The position numbers and the translations under genes were made by a program. This document shows, in pieces, positions 23,965 through 32,181 of a stretch of 64,000 nt of DNA. The DNA is taken from positions 124,001 through 188,000 of the forward strand of contig NZ_JBBYXK010000001.1 of assembly GCF_039655875.1 (NCBI RefSeq), read 5' to 3'. Below the pieces are notes generated by a model that had not been told where the DNA came from, searched no databases, and saw only the letters and a list, made by a program, of their open reading frames with translations. Origin of the DNA: Emcibacter sp. SYSU 3D8 (lineage in GTDB: Bacteria > Pseudomonadota > Alphaproteobacteria > SMXS01). Within the stretch, counting starts at the first letter, position 1. Every line of letters begins with the position of its first letter.

Positions 23965-24659
23965 CCGATGCCCGTGACCATCCGCGTCACCCGCCGCGCC
24001 ATCAACTCCGAGAGCCCCAGCGCCAGGAAGGCCAGCACCACCGACAGCACAACCAGCCGCAGCGCATTGGCTTCGCCTCCCGGCATGTTGAGGGTGGTGT
24101 AAAGCGCCAGCGGCAGGGTACGGCTGACGCCCGGAATGTTGGACGCGAAGGTAATGGTTGCGCCGAATTCCCCGAGGCAGCGCGCGAAGCCTAGGGCGAT
24201 GCCGGCGATGATGCCGGGCAGGGTGAGCGGCAACGTCACGCTCATCATCACCCGCGCGTGCGAGGCGCCCAGGGTGCGGGCGACGGATTCGAGCCGGACA
24301 TCGACCGCCTCGATCGACAGCCGGATGGCGCGGACCATCAGCGGAAAGGCCATCACGCCCGATGCGACGGCAGCCGCGATCCAGGTGAAGGCGATGACGA
24401 TGCCGAATGTTTCGTCCAGCCATGCGCCAACGATGCCGCGGCGTCCGAGAGTCACCAGCAGCAGGTAGCCGATCACCACGGGCGGTACCACCAGCGGCAA
24501 GTGCACCAGTGCGTTGACCACCGACTTGCCGGGGAAGTCCTTGCGGGCCAGCAGCCAGGCGATGGCGATGGCGAAGGGCAGGCTGCACGCCACCGCCGCC
24601 ACCGCTACCTTCAGCGACAGCAACAGGGCCTCGGTCTCGAACGGGGTCAGCAGCGGCAT
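23961..24659 (-). CDS. modB: molybdate ABC transporter permease
   Basis: A 232-residue inner-membrane permease with five or six transmembrane segments. The ABC-coupling EAA loop, VARTLGASHARVMMSVTLPLTLPGIIAG, is of the ModB type, and the GFARCLGEFGATITF segment is characteristic of molybdate permeases. The stop overlaps the modC start. It begins 48 bp after the hisI stop, in the same direction, but without a modA gene. Confidence 0.9.
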   Translation of the reverse strand: MPLLTPFETEALLLSLKVAVAAVACSLPFAIAIAWLLARKDFPGKSVVNALVHLPLVVPPVVIGYLLLVTLGRRGIVGAWLDETFGIVIAFTWIAAAVASGVMAFPLMVRAIRLSIEAVDVRLESVARTLGASHARVMMSVTLPLTLPGIIAGIALGFARCLGEFGATITFASNIPGVSRTLPLALYTTLNMPGGEANALRLVVLSVVLAFLALGLSELMARRVTRMVTGIG

Positions 24660-24707
24660 GGCGCGAGCGTACTGATTCGAGTGTCCTCCGTCACTGCCGC
24701 CGGCAGC

Positions 24708-25109
24708 TCATCCGCCGTAGAGCGTATCCGGCGACACGAGCACCGGCTCGGTCTCGGCGACGCCGCCTGGCCGCACGGCCCGGAAAAAGCAGCTTCGCCG
24801 TCCGGTGTGGCAGGCGACGCCGGTCTGGTCGACCAGCAGCAGCAGGGTGTCACCGTCGCAATCAATGCGCAAATCCACCAGCTTCTGGATCTGGCCCGAG
24901 CTCTCGCCCTTGTGCCAGAGGTTGCCGCGCGAGCGGGACCAGTAATGGACCTCGCCGCTGTCGAGCGTGGCGCGCAACGCCTGCTCGTTCATCCACGCCA
25001 TCATCAGCACTTCGCCGGTGTCGTGCTGCTGGGCGATGGCCGGCACCAGCCCCTTGTCGTCGAATTTCACCAGCGCAAGCGCGTCGTCCTGGACGGCGGT
25101 CATCGTCAT
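24708..25109 (-). CDS. hisI: phosphoribosyl-AMP cyclohydrolase
   Basis: HisI opens the adenine ring of phosphoribosyl-AMP in histidine synthesis. The 133-residue single-domain protein has WSRSRGNLWHKGE, the metal-binding aspartate motif RIDCDGDTLLLL and the cysteines of the zinc site in ACHTGRRSCFF. It is not fused to HisE. Start ATG at 25109 follows GGAAAGGC. The gene is divergent from a Zur-type Fur regulator with a 15-bp palindrome between them. HisI is itself a zinc enzyme, and zinc-responsive hisI copies are known in some bacteria. All zinc ligands are present here, so it is not an obvious zinc-free replacement. Confidence 0.93.
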   Translation of the reverse strand: MTMTAVQDDALALVKFDDKGLVPAIAQQHDTGEVLMMAWMNEQALRATLDSGEVHYWSRSRGNLWHKGESSGQIQKLVDLRIDCDGDTLLLLVDQTGVACHTGRRSCFFRAVRPGGVAETEPVLVSPDTLYGG

Positions 25110-25153
25110 GCCTTTCCGCGGCTTCTCTCGATTGAACGGCGCCTTATGTAGTA

Positions 25154-25168
25154 TGATACACTGTATCA
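25154..25168. promoter_or_regulatory. palindrome between hisI and zur-like gene (candidate Zur operator)
   Basis: The sequence TGATAC-ACT-GTATCA is a perfect 6-3-6 inverted repeat, 24 bp before the regulator ATG (25193) and 45 bp from the divergent hisI start. A -10-like TATGAT (25152-25157) overlaps it. Its position suits autoregulation and control of hisI. It does not match the best known alphaproteobacterial Zur box closely, so the assignment is inferred from location and symmetry. Confidence 0.45.
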
Positions 25169-25192
25169 GGCCACACAGGATTAAGGAGCCCG

Positions 25193-25678
25193 ATGACGGA
25201 CGCCGCCCTGCATATCCATCCGACGGGTCACGATCATAGCGCCTGCGTCGATGATGCACTGGAAACCGCCGAGTCTTTGTGCGTCGAGCGCGGCGCCCGC
25301 CTGACGCCGCTGCGCCGCCGCGTGCTCGAGCTGGTGTGGTCGTCGCATCGTCCGGTCGGCGCCTACGACATCCTTGGAAAGCTTGGCGACGGCGCGCGCA
25401 AGCCGGCGCCGCCCACGGTCTACCGGGCATTGGATTTTCTGATCGAGAACGGTCTGGTCCACCGGATCGAGAGCATGAACGCCTATCTGGGCTGCATCCA
25501 TCCCAAGGAATTCCACACTGGACAGTTCCTGATCTGCCGGGAATGCGGCAACGTGACGGAAATGGATGATGACGAGGTGCGCCAGACACTGCGCCGGAAA
25601 GCCGCTGCCAAAGGATTCGACGCGCGCAGCCAGACCGTTGAACTCGTTGGTTTCTGTGCTAATTGTAAAGCAGGTTAG
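25193..25678 (+). CDS. zur: Fur-family transcriptional regulator, Zur-like
   Basis: A 161-residue Fur-family protein. The N-terminal winged helix contains GARLTPLRRRVLELVWSS and PPTVYRALDFLIENGLVHR (recognition helix). The dimerisation domain has the CxxC pair ICRECGN and a second pair FCANCKAG at the end, the structural zinc site. The regulatory site residues include the HPKEFH cluster. A His-rich leader (LHIHPTGHDH) precedes the domain, which is common in Zur proteins. The ATG follows AAGGAG. Two genes for exported proteins follow closely, and hisI is divergent. Zur is preferred over Fur because of the cysteine pattern and sequence style; no zinc transporter genes are adjacent. Confidence 0.85.
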   Translation: MTDAALHIHPTGHDHSACVDDALETAESLCVERGARLTPLRRRVLELVWSSHRPVGAYDILGKLGDGARKPAPPTVYRALDFLIENGLVHRIESMNAYLGCIHPKEFHTGQFLICRECGNVTEMDDDEVRQTLRRKAAAKGFDARSQTVELVGFCANCKAG

Positions 25679-25687
25679 GAGATCGCC

Positions 25688-26065
25688 ATGAATAAGCTGA
25701 TCGCTGCTACGATCATTGCCCTGCTGCCGATGGGCGCCGCCGGCGCGTTCCAGGTGATCACACCGGGACAGATGCAGGATGCGGGCATGGGCTTCACCCA
25801 GAGCAATTCGTTCAATCAACAGGTGGACCCACAGAGCGATCCAAACTTCCGGGTCCAGTTCAGCGGCGGGTCGGGGGCGTTCGGCGGCGCCGGCGACAAT
25901 CGCCTGGGCTACAATCGCTGGGGCCGCATGGACGGCGGTGGACGCTATCTCGGCGACAGCGACAGCAACTTCAAGTCCTGTTCGGAGTATTCCGACAGCA
26001 ACACCGCCATGCTCGACAACATGACACGCGGCGGCAACAACTATCCCTGCCAGCGTTTCCGGTAA
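25688..26065 (+). CDS. small exported hypothetical protein
   Basis: A 125-residue protein with a short signal peptide (MNKLIAATIIALLPMGAAGA). The mature part is rich in Gly, Asn, Asp and Ser, with FSGGSGAFGGAGDNRLGYN in the middle. Two cysteines (SCSEYSD and YPCQRFR) near the C-terminus may form a disulfide. No known domain recognised. It begins nine bases after the zur-like stop and eight bases before the next gene, so it is probably part of a zur operon, but a zinc role is only inferred from context. Confidence 0.7.
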   Translation: MNKLIAATIIALLPMGAAGAFQVITPGQMQDAGMGFTQSNSFNQQVDPQSDPNFRVQFSGGSGAFGGAGDNRLGYNRWGRMDGGGRYLGDSDSNFKSCSEYSDSNTAMLDNMTRGGNNYPCQRFR

Positions 26066-26072
26066 GCCGGAC

Positions 26073-27035
26073 ATGAGCGCGCTTCGTACCCGGCTGCACG
26101 TCATGCTGCTGGGAGCCGGTTTGCTGCTGGCCGCGGCACAGCCTCTGGCGGCGGAAGAAGCATCGACAGGATCGCTGGGACACGCGGTCGAGTTGCTGGA
26201 GCAGGGCGAACTGGCAGATGCCGAGGCGGCGTTCCTGAAGGCGCTTGCCGGCGATCTGGGCACACAGGACCGCGCAGCGGCGCTGATCTACCTGGCGCGG
26301 ATCCAGCTTGGCGATGGCCGGTTCGACGAGGCCGACGCCACCGCCGTGCAGGTCATCTCCGAACTGTCCAAGGTTACTGAATCCCGCGACCAGGCCATGC
26401 TGCTGGCGCTGATGATCCGCTTCGAGGCGGCCAAGGGCCTGGGCAACGACTCCAGGGCCAACGAAATGGCCGAGGAGGCTGCGAAGGTCTCTGCCCGCCT
26501 CGACAGCATGGCGTGGTCGCAGGACAGGGTGCCAGGAGGTCTTGTCCACAAGGCGTCCGGGGCGGTCCTTCCCGAGACCGTTGCCGGGCTCGCCGAGTCG
26601 GGGAAGGAAACCTATGACGCCCTGGGGCTGGACGCGTCGGTGACCTATGCGGTCGACGACGCCCGGGCCAAGCCATCGGACACGCCGTCATTCGTCACGG
26701 CGCATCTGACGATGAACCAGGGCCGCAGCATCGACGAGCAGTTCAAGCTGTCGCGGCAGGAAATCCTCGACCAGTTTCCCGATGCCCGCGAGATCACCGC
26801 CGGTCCGATAGCGGTGGTTCAGGGCCCGCGCCGGATGCAAGGCACCATGGGCGTGTTCTCGGTACGTGCGAACGGGGAGCAGGCCTTTGCCACGCTGCAT
26901 GTCTTCCGCATGCAGCCCGATGTCCTGGTGAGGTTCACGGCAGCCTATCCGGCATCCAATGCCGAAACCATGCGCGGGCGGGTGGCGGCGCTGATGCAGA
27001 ACATGGTGTGGCCGCAAGGGGCGACCATCCGATAG
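26073..27035 (+). CDS. exported protein with TPR-like N-terminal half
   Basis: A 320-residue protein with a signal peptide (about 27 residues, ending QPLAA). Residues 35-140 form alanine-rich helical hairpins with TPR-like spacing (LGHAVELLEQGELADAEAAFLKAL, AALIYLARIQLGDGRFDEADA). The C-terminal half is mixed alpha/beta with TMGVFSVRANGEQAFATLHVF and ends in MVWPQGATIR. I recognise no named family. The eight-base gap to the preceding exported protein suggests co-transcription. Likely periplasmic; function unknown. It is convergent with the GNAT gene, nine bases away. Confidence 0.7.
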   Translation: MSALRTRLHVMLLGAGLLLAAAQPLAAEEASTGSLGHAVELLEQGELADAEAAFLKALAGDLGTQDRAAALIYLARIQLGDGRFDEADATAVQVISELSKVTESRDQAMLLALMIRFEAAKGLGNDSRANEMAEEAAKVSARLDSMAWSQDRVPGGLVHKASGAVLPETVAGLAESGKETYDALGLDASVTYAVDDARAKPSDTPSFVTAHLTMNQGRSIDEQFKLSRQEILDQFPDAREITAGPIAVVQGPRRMQGTMGVFSVRANGEQAFATLHVFRMQPDVLVRFTAAYPASNAETMRGRVAALMQNMVWPQGATIR

Positions 27036-27044
27036 CAGCAGATG

Positions 27045-27500
27045 CTACAGCTGCTTTTCCATGAACAGGCAGTTGTCGGCGTCGGCATAGTCGCCGAACG
27101 GTCCGCGTGACTTGTAGCCGCGTGAGCGGTACAGGCTGATTGCCGCGCTCTGGCGCTCGCCGGTCTCGAGCCGGACGACCGGGATGTTCGTTTTCTCGGC
27201 ATAGTCCTCGATCGTGTCCAGGATCAGTGCGCCGATGTTCCTGCGGCGCGAGTCCACGACCACATACATGCGCTTGATCTCGGCCCATCCGTCGTGGCGG
27301 GTCAGCGCGCCGCAGCCGATTGCTCTCCCATTCTCGCGCACCACCCAGAACAGCGTGTCCGGTTGGCTCAGTTCGGCAATGGTCGGCAGGCGGTTGCGCC
27401 CGTCGGGATAATTGTTGATGTACAGCGCCCGCGCCTCTTCGAACATGGTCTTCACGTCGGGCTGATCGGGGCTTTCGATGGCGATGGTCGGTTCTGTCAT
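27045..27500 (-). CDS. GNAT-family N-acetyltransferase
   Basis: A 151-residue acetyltransferase. The acetyl-CoA binding motif A is MYVVVDSRRRNIGALILDTIEDYA (RRxxIG version), preceded by the strand AIGCGALTRH, and followed by VVRLETGERQSAAISLYRSRGY, the typical motif B. The substrate cannot be identified. It overlaps the upstream cystathionine beta-lyase gene by four bases (ATGA), so it is the last member of the cysK-sseA-metC cluster. Confidence 0.88.
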   Translation of the reverse strand: MTEPTIAIESPDQPDVKTMFEEARALYINNYPDGRNRLPTIAELSQPDTLFWVVRENGRAIGCGALTRHDGWAEIKRMYVVVDSRRRNIGALILDTIEDYAEKTNIPVVRLETGERQSAAISLYRSRGYKSRGPFGDYADADNCLFMEKQL

Positions 27501-28660
27501 AGCGCCGCGTTGAACCTTTCAAGGCCTGCTTCCAGATCCGCGATAAGATCGTCCGGATCTTCGAGGCCGGCATGGAAGCGAATAAGGGGGCCGGTCCAGG
27601 TCGTCGCCGTCCTGACGCCCGACGGATTTGACGGTAGCACCAGGCTTTCGAACCCGCCATAGGAGAAGCCGATCCCAAAGTGCCGATAGCCGTCCAGCAT
27701 GGCCGAAATGGCTGCATCGCTGCCGTGCTTCAGGACGATGGAGAAGAGGCTTGACGTGCCGGTGAAGTCGCGGCGCCAGATATCGTGGCCCGGGCAATCG
27801 GGCAGGGCCGGATGCAACACGCGGTCGACTTCCGGCCGCTGTTTCAGCCAGTTGGCCAGTCTGAGCGCCGTCGCCCCGCCTTGCTTCATGCGCGGCTCCA
27901 GGGTCCGAAGGCCCCGCAGTGCCAGATAGCAATCGTCCGGGGATGCGGCGTGGCCATGGAGATAGCCGCCCCGTTGCAACCGGGCCAAATTTGCCTGATT
28001 GGCGACCGCCGCGCCCAGCATGGCGTCCGAATGGCCCACCACATATTTGGTCAGCGAGTGAATCGCCACGTCGGCGCCCAGGTCCAGGACCCGCAAATTG
28101 AGCGGTGAGGCGCAGGTATTGTCGTTGAGCACGACCGCGCCGGCGGCATGGGCCGCCGCGGCGATGGCGGGAATGTCCTGGATCTCGAAGGTCAGCGAGC
28201 CCGGGGATTCGGTGAACACGATCGTCGTGTTGGGGCGCATCAATCCGGCGATGGCGCCGCCGAGCAGCGGGTCGTAATAGGTGGTCTCTATGCCCAGGCC
28301 CTTCAGCACGTTGTCGCAAAAGGCCCGTGTCGGCTCGTAGACACTGTCGGTCATCAGCAGGTGATCGCCGGTCTTGACGAAAGCCAGGATCGACGCGGTG
28401 ATGGCGGCAAGCCCCGAACCGTAAAGCACGCAGCCTGCGCCGCCCTCCAGATCGGTAATGGCGTCGGCCAGCGCCCATTGTGTCGGCGTGCCGCGCCGGC
28501 CGTAATACAGCACCTGGGCATTGCGCCGGGCCACGGCCTGCCGCAGTTCGGCGACGGTCGGGAACACGATCGTGGAGGCGTGATAGACCGGCACATTGAT
28601 CATGCCGGGCGCGTATTTGCCACCGCGGCCGCTCTGGACGATCCGCGTGGGCTTCTTCAT
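27497..28660 (-). CDS. metC: cystathionine beta-lyase (Cys/Met metabolism PLP enzyme)
   Basis: A 387-residue fold-type I PLP enzyme of the Cys/Met metabolism family. The Schiff-base lysine is in IHSLTKYVVGHSDAMLG. The sequences NVPVYHASTIVFPTVAEL, LYYGRRGTPTQWAL and FTESPGSLTFEIQD are typical of MetC, which splits cystathionine to homocysteine, pyruvate and ammonia. I start at the ATG at 28660 (MKKPTRIVQSGRGGKY); the open frame runs further upstream into sseA. One base separates it from the sseA stop. It overlaps the following GNAT start. Confidence 0.9.
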   Translation of the reverse strand: MKKPTRIVQSGRGGKYAPGMINVPVYHASTIVFPTVAELRQAVARRNAQVLYYGRRGTPTQWALADAITDLEGGAGCVLYGSGLAAITASILAFVKTGDHLLMTDSVYEPTRAFCDNVLKGLGIETTYYDPLLGGAIAGLMRPNTTIVFTESPGSLTFEIQDIPAIAAAAHAAGAVVLNDNTCASPLNLRVLDLGADVAIHSLTKYVVGHSDAMLGAAVANQANLARLQRGGYLHGHAASPDDCYLALRGLRTLEPRMKQGGATALRLANWLKQRPEVDRVLHPALPDCPGHDIWRRDFTGTSSLFSIVLKHGSDAAISAMLDGYRHFGIGFSYGGFESLVLPSNPSGVRTATTWTGPLIRFHAGLEDPDDLIADLEAGLERFNAAL

Positions 28661-28661
28661 C

Positions 28662-29507
28662 TCAGCTTTCGACGGGAAGGTCGGTCCGGCTGCCCCATTC
28701 GGACCACGAGCCGTCATAGAGCGAAACGCGGCGGTGGCCCAGCATGTGCAGGCCCAGCGCCAGGATGGCGGCGGTGATGCCCGACCCGCAGGTGGTCACG
28801 ATGCCCTTGTTGAGGTCGACGCCGGCCTCGATGAATACCCTGCGCAGGTCGTCGCGCCCCAGCATTGTGCCGTCATCGTTCAACAGGGTGCGGTAGTGGA
28901 CATTTCGGCTTCCGGGGATGTGGCCGCTGCGGATACCGGGACGCGGCTCGGGTTCCTGGGCGCTGAAGCGCGAGGGACTGCGAGCATCGAGTACCTGCTC
29001 ATGGCCATCCCGGAGGTGGGCCATGATCTGGTCGGCCTCGCGCACCATGGTGCGGTTGATGCGGGCGGTGAAATGGCGCTCGCGCGACATCTCCGGCAGA
29101 TCGGCCAGGGGCTTGCCTTCGGCTTTCCACTTCGGCAGGCCGCCGTCGAGCACCGATACATCCTCGTGGCCGAACACGCGGAACATCCACCAGACCCGGG
29201 CGGCGCTGAAGAGGCCCGAGCCGTCATAGACCACGATGCGGTTGCCGTCGCCCAGGCCGAGCCTGCGCATGCGGCTCGCGAACTTCTCCGGCGGCGGCAG
29301 CATGTGCGGCAGCGGATTGTCCAGGTCGCAGACCTCATCGATATCGAAGAATACCCCGCCGGGTATGTGTTCGGCAGCGTATTCGGCGCGCGGATTGCGG
29401 TTCTGGTCGGGCATGTACCAGCTGGCATCGACGATGCGCAGATCCGGCTGCTCCAGATGCTCCAGAAGCCAGTCCGTGGACACCAGTGGATCGATGGCGG
29501 CAGTCAT
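28662..29507 (-). CDS. sseA: 3-mercaptopyruvate sulfurtransferase
   Basis: A 281-residue two-domain rhodanese. The C-terminal domain bears the active-site loop TTCGSGITAAIL, where CGSGIT is the mercaptopyruvate sulfurtransferase type rather than the CRKGVT of thiosulfate sulfurtransferases. The N-terminal domain is inactive, with the usual PGGVFFDIDEVCD and VVYDGSGLFSAARVWW. It transfers sulfur from 3-mercaptopyruvate to cyanide or thiols. Its start codon directly abuts the cysK stop, with no gap, consistent with one operon for cysteine and sulfur handling. Confidence 0.93.
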   Translation of the reverse strand: MTAAIDPLVSTDWLLEHLEQPDLRIVDASWYMPDQNRNPRAEYAAEHIPGGVFFDIDEVCDLDNPLPHMLPPPEKFASRMRRLGLGDGNRIVVYDGSGLFSAARVWWMFRVFGHEDVSVLDGGLPKWKAEGKPLADLPEMSRERHFTARINRTMVREADQIMAHLRDGHEQVLDARSPSRFSAQEPEPRPGIRSGHIPGSRNVHYRTLLNDDGTMLGRDDLRRVFIEAGVDLNKGIVTTCGSGITAAILALGLHMLGHRRVSLYDGSWSEWGSRTDLPVES

Positions 29508-30512
29508 CTAGGCCTCCAGCCAATGGGGCACGGGCAGGCCCTTGTCATGCAGGAATGCGGGATTGAACAGCTTGCTCTGGTAGCGGGTGCCGTAATCGCA
29601 AAGCACGGTGACGATGGTGTGGCCCGGCCCCAGTTCCTTCGCCAGGCGGACGGCGCCGGCGACGTTGATGCCGGTCGATCCGCCGAGGCACAATCCCTCG
29701 AATTCGAGCAGGTCGAAGATCAGCGGCAGCGCTTCCGCATCGGGAATCCGGTACGGAAAATCAATGGGGGCATCCTCCAGGTTCGCGGTGATGCGGCCCT
29801 GGCCGATGCCTTCGGTGATCGAGGTGCCTTCGGACTTCAGCGCGCCGTGGGCATAATATTCAAACAATGCCGCACCTTCGGGATCGGCCAGGCCGATCTT
29901 GATGTTGCTCTTGCGTTCCTTGAGGAACATGCCGATGCCGGCCAGCGTGCCGCCGGTGCCGACGGCGCAGATGAATCCATCGATCTTGCCGTCGGTCTGC
30001 TCCCAGATCTCGGGACCCGTCGTCTCGTAATGGGCGCGGCGATTGGCCTGATTGTCGAACTGGTTGGCCCAGATGGCGCCATTGGGATTGGCGCGGGCGA
30101 TCTCCTCGGCCAACCGGCCCGACAGCTTCACGTAATTGTTGGGATCCTTGTACGGCACCGCAGGTACCGGACGAAGATCGGCGCCGCAAAGCCGCAGCAT
30201 GTCCATCTTTTCCTGGCTCTGGGTGTCGGGGATCACGATGACGGACTTGTAGCCGCGGGAATTGCCCACCAGCGCCAGCCCGATGCCGGTATTGCCGGCG
30301 GTGCCCTCGACGATGACGCCGCCGGGGCGCAGCAGTCCCCTTTCCTCGGCGTCCTTGATGATTCCCCAGGCCGCGCGATCCTTGACCGAGCCGCCCGGGT
30401 TGAGAAACTCGGCCTTGCCCAGAATCTCACAGCCGGTCGCGTCGGAGACGCGGTTCAGGCGGATCAGGGGCGTATTGCCGATGGTATCGACGAAGTCTTT
30501 GCGGACGGTCAT
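29508..30512 (-). CDS. cysK: cysteine synthase (O-acetylserine sulfhydrylase) family
   Basis: A 334-residue fold-type II PLP enzyme making cysteine from O-acetylserine and sulfide. The PLP lysine is in NPGGSVKDRAA, the phosphate/substrate loop is EGTAGNTGIGLA, and the glycine-rich loop is AVGTGGTLAGIG. The extra 20-30 C-terminal residues (TRYQSKLFNPAFLHDKG) resemble a cysteine synthase A subgroup common in alphaproteobacteria. Start ATG at 30512; the TAG stop abuts the sseA ATG. First gene of the cysK-sseA-metC-GNAT unit. Confidence 0.92.
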   Translation of the reverse strand: MTVRKDFVDTIGNTPLIRLNRVSDATGCEILGKAEFLNPGGSVKDRAAWGIIKDAEERGLLRPGGVIVEGTAGNTGIGLALVGNSRGYKSVIVIPDTQSQEKMDMLRLCGADLRPVPAVPYKDPNNYVKLSGRLAEEIARANPNGAIWANQFDNQANRRAHYETTGPEIWEQTDGKIDGFICAVGTGGTLAGIGMFLKERKSNIKIGLADPEGAALFEYYAHGALKSEGTSITEGIGQGRITANLEDAPIDFPYRIPDAEALPLIFDLLEFEGLCLGGSTGINVAGAVRLAKELGPGHTIVTVLCDYGTRYQSKLFNPAFLHDKGLPVPHWLEA

Positions 30513-30569
30513 CTCTGCGGCCGGTTCAGTGGGCAGGAAGGGACAACTTAGAGACTGGCTCCGAGCCGT

Positions 30570-31001
30570 TCAAGCATCCGCATGCGCCGTCATGGATTGA
30601 CCGGCGCCGGGGCCGAGCGGCTGGTCGTAGCTGAACTCGACCACGTTGCCGTCCGGGGCGCGGATCCCGCAATAATAGCCGACCGGATAGGCCTCGTCGC
30701 GCGGCGGCCACGCCAGCAGGCCCTCGGCCTCGGCGCGCGCGGCGATCGCATCCACCGCCTTGCGGCTTTCCATGGCGAATCCCAGGTGGCTGAAGTCTCC
30801 TTCCGCCTGCTGATGGGGCTTGCCGCCCGAGATCATGACGATGACGAACTGGTGTTCCTTGCCGGGTTCCGCCATCCACACCACGCGGCCATGGTCGTCG
30901 GCGCGGTCGTGGCTGATATGGAGGCCGCAATAGTCGCGGTAGAAGGCGATCGACGCGTCGAGGTCTTCGCAATGCAGGGCGATATGGGTTAATGAAGGCA
31001 T
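30570..31001 (-). CDS. VOC-family (glyoxalase/dioxygenase-fold) protein
   Basis: A 143-residue vicinal-oxygen-chelate protein. Two beta-alpha-beta-beta-beta modules are visible, with potential metal ligands in [27 protein letters not shown] and the final glutamate in [14 protein letters not shown]. The pattern His...His...Glu suggests a metal-dependent enzyme of the glyoxalase I/bleomycin-resistance/dioxygenase group, substrate unknown. It is 57 bp upstream of cysK on the same strand and divergent from queF (15 bp apart). Confidence 0.85.
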   Translation of the reverse strand: MPSLTHIALHCEDLDASIAFYRDYCGLHISHDRADDHGRVVWMAEPGKEHQFVIVMISGGKPHQQAEGDFSHLGFAMESRKAVDAIAARAEAEGLLAWPPRDEAYPVGYYCGIRAPDGNVVEFSYDQPLGPGAGQSMTAHADA

Positions 31002-31016
31002 TCGAAAGGTCTCCCC

Positions 31017-31481
31017 ATGTCTGAAGACTCATATACGCCGCTCGAACAACTTGGCCACCAGACCGCCCTTCCGAAATCGCCCGACGAGGCGGTGCTCGAG
31101 GTGGTGCCCAATCCGCACCAGGACGCCGCCTATCTGATTCGTTTCACGGCGCCTGAGTTCACGTCGCTGTGCCCGGTGACGGGGCAGCCCGATTTCGCGC
31201 ATCTGGTGATCGACTACGTGCCGGGCGCTGTCATCGTCGAATCGAAATCGCTGAAGCTGTTTCTTTCCAGTTTCCGCAATCACGGCGCGTTTCACGAAGC
31301 CTGCACGGTGGCCATTGCCCGCCGGATCGTCGAGGCGACCGAACCCAAATGGCTGCGCATTGGCGGCTACTGGTATCCGCGCGGCGGCATTCCCATCGAC
31401 GTCTTCTACCAGACCGGCGCCGCGCCCGAAGGTGTCTGGATTCCTGACCAGGGTGTGCCGACTTACCGGGGCCGAGGCTAG
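31017..31481 (+). CDS. queF: NADPH-dependent 7-cyano-7-deazaguanine reductase
   Basis: QueF reduces the nitrile of preQ0 to the amine preQ1 in queuosine synthesis. The 154-residue length is the short unimodular type. The catalytic cysteine Cys52 and the general acid Asp59 lie in [11 protein letters not shown], and the diagnostic QueF motif is [20 protein letters not shown]. It is convergent with queE and queC, so the pathway is split over two transcripts. queD is not in the window. Confidence 0.95.
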   Translation: MSEDSYTPLEQLGHQTALPKSPDEAVLEVVPNPHQDAAYLIRFTAPEFTSLCPVTGQPDFAHLVIDYVPGAVIVESKSLKLFLSSFRNHGAFHEACTVAIARRIVEATEPKWLRIGGYWYPRGGIPIDVFYQTGAAPEGVWIPDQGVPTYRGRG

Positions 31482-31542
31482 GTTTTACGCCTTTCAGCAG
31501 ATTGACGGCCCTCCTGCAGCCTGGATGACGGTGTCACCGGGC

Positions 31543-32181
31543 TTATGGAATGCCGATCATCTTGTGGGTTTGCAGCGACAGGCGCCATTGCGGGTGCGCC
31601 AGGCAATAGGCCGTGGCCGCTTCGGTGTTTTGCTCGCGTGACGGTCCGTCCATCGGCTGCAGGTAGAAGTGCCGGAAGGCGAGGGACGCGAAGCGTTCCG
31701 GCAGGGCGGCTTCCTGCGGGAACACCAGCTTCAGTTCATGGCCACTGGTCTGCTTCAGCGGTGCGCTCGCCTTGGGGCTGACACAGATCCAGTCCAGGCC
31801 GGCCGGCGCTTCGATGGTGCCGTTGGTCTCTACCGCGATCTCGAATCCGGCGGCATGGAAGGCGTCGATCAGTGGCGCGTCCAGCTGGAGCAAGGGCTCG
31901 CCCCCAGTGCAGACAACCAGCATGCCCGTGGACGAGACACCTTCGGGCAATCGGGCCGCCGCCGCGTGCGCCAGGTCGACAGGTGCCGCGAACTTGCCGC
32001 CGCCGGGTCCGTCGGTGCCGATGAAATCGGTATCGCAGAACGTGCAGACCGCATCGGCCCGGTCCTGCTCGCGCCCGGTCCACAGATTGCAGCCGGCGAA
32101 GCGGCAGAACACCGCCGGGCGGCCCGCATTCGCGCCTTCCCCTTGCAGCGTGTAGAACAGCTCCTTGACGGCATAGGTCAT
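31543..32181 (-). CDS. queE: 7-carboxy-7-deazaguanine synthase (radical SAM)
   Basis: A 212-residue radical SAM enzyme that contracts 6-carboxytetrahydropterin to 7-carboxy-7-deazaguanine. The N-terminus [20 protein letters not shown] and the cluster cysteines in FAGCNLWTG and CTFCDTDF form the extended CX14CX2C cluster loop of Que[14 protein letters not shown] is the SAM-binding GGE motif. Start ATG at 32181 overlaps the queC stop by four bases. The C-terminal VSPKAS segment matches the family. Confidence 0.93.
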   Translation of the reverse strand: MTYAVKELFYTLQGEGANAGRPAVFCRFAGCNLWTGREQDRADAVCTFCDTDFIGTDGPGGGKFAAPVDLAHAAAARLPEGVSSTGMLVVCTGGEPLLQLDAPLIDAFHAAGFEIAVETNGTIEAPAGLDWICVSPKASAPLKQTSGHELKLVFPQEAALPERFASLAFRHFYLQPMDGPSREQNTEAATAYCLAHPQWRLSLQTHKMIGIP

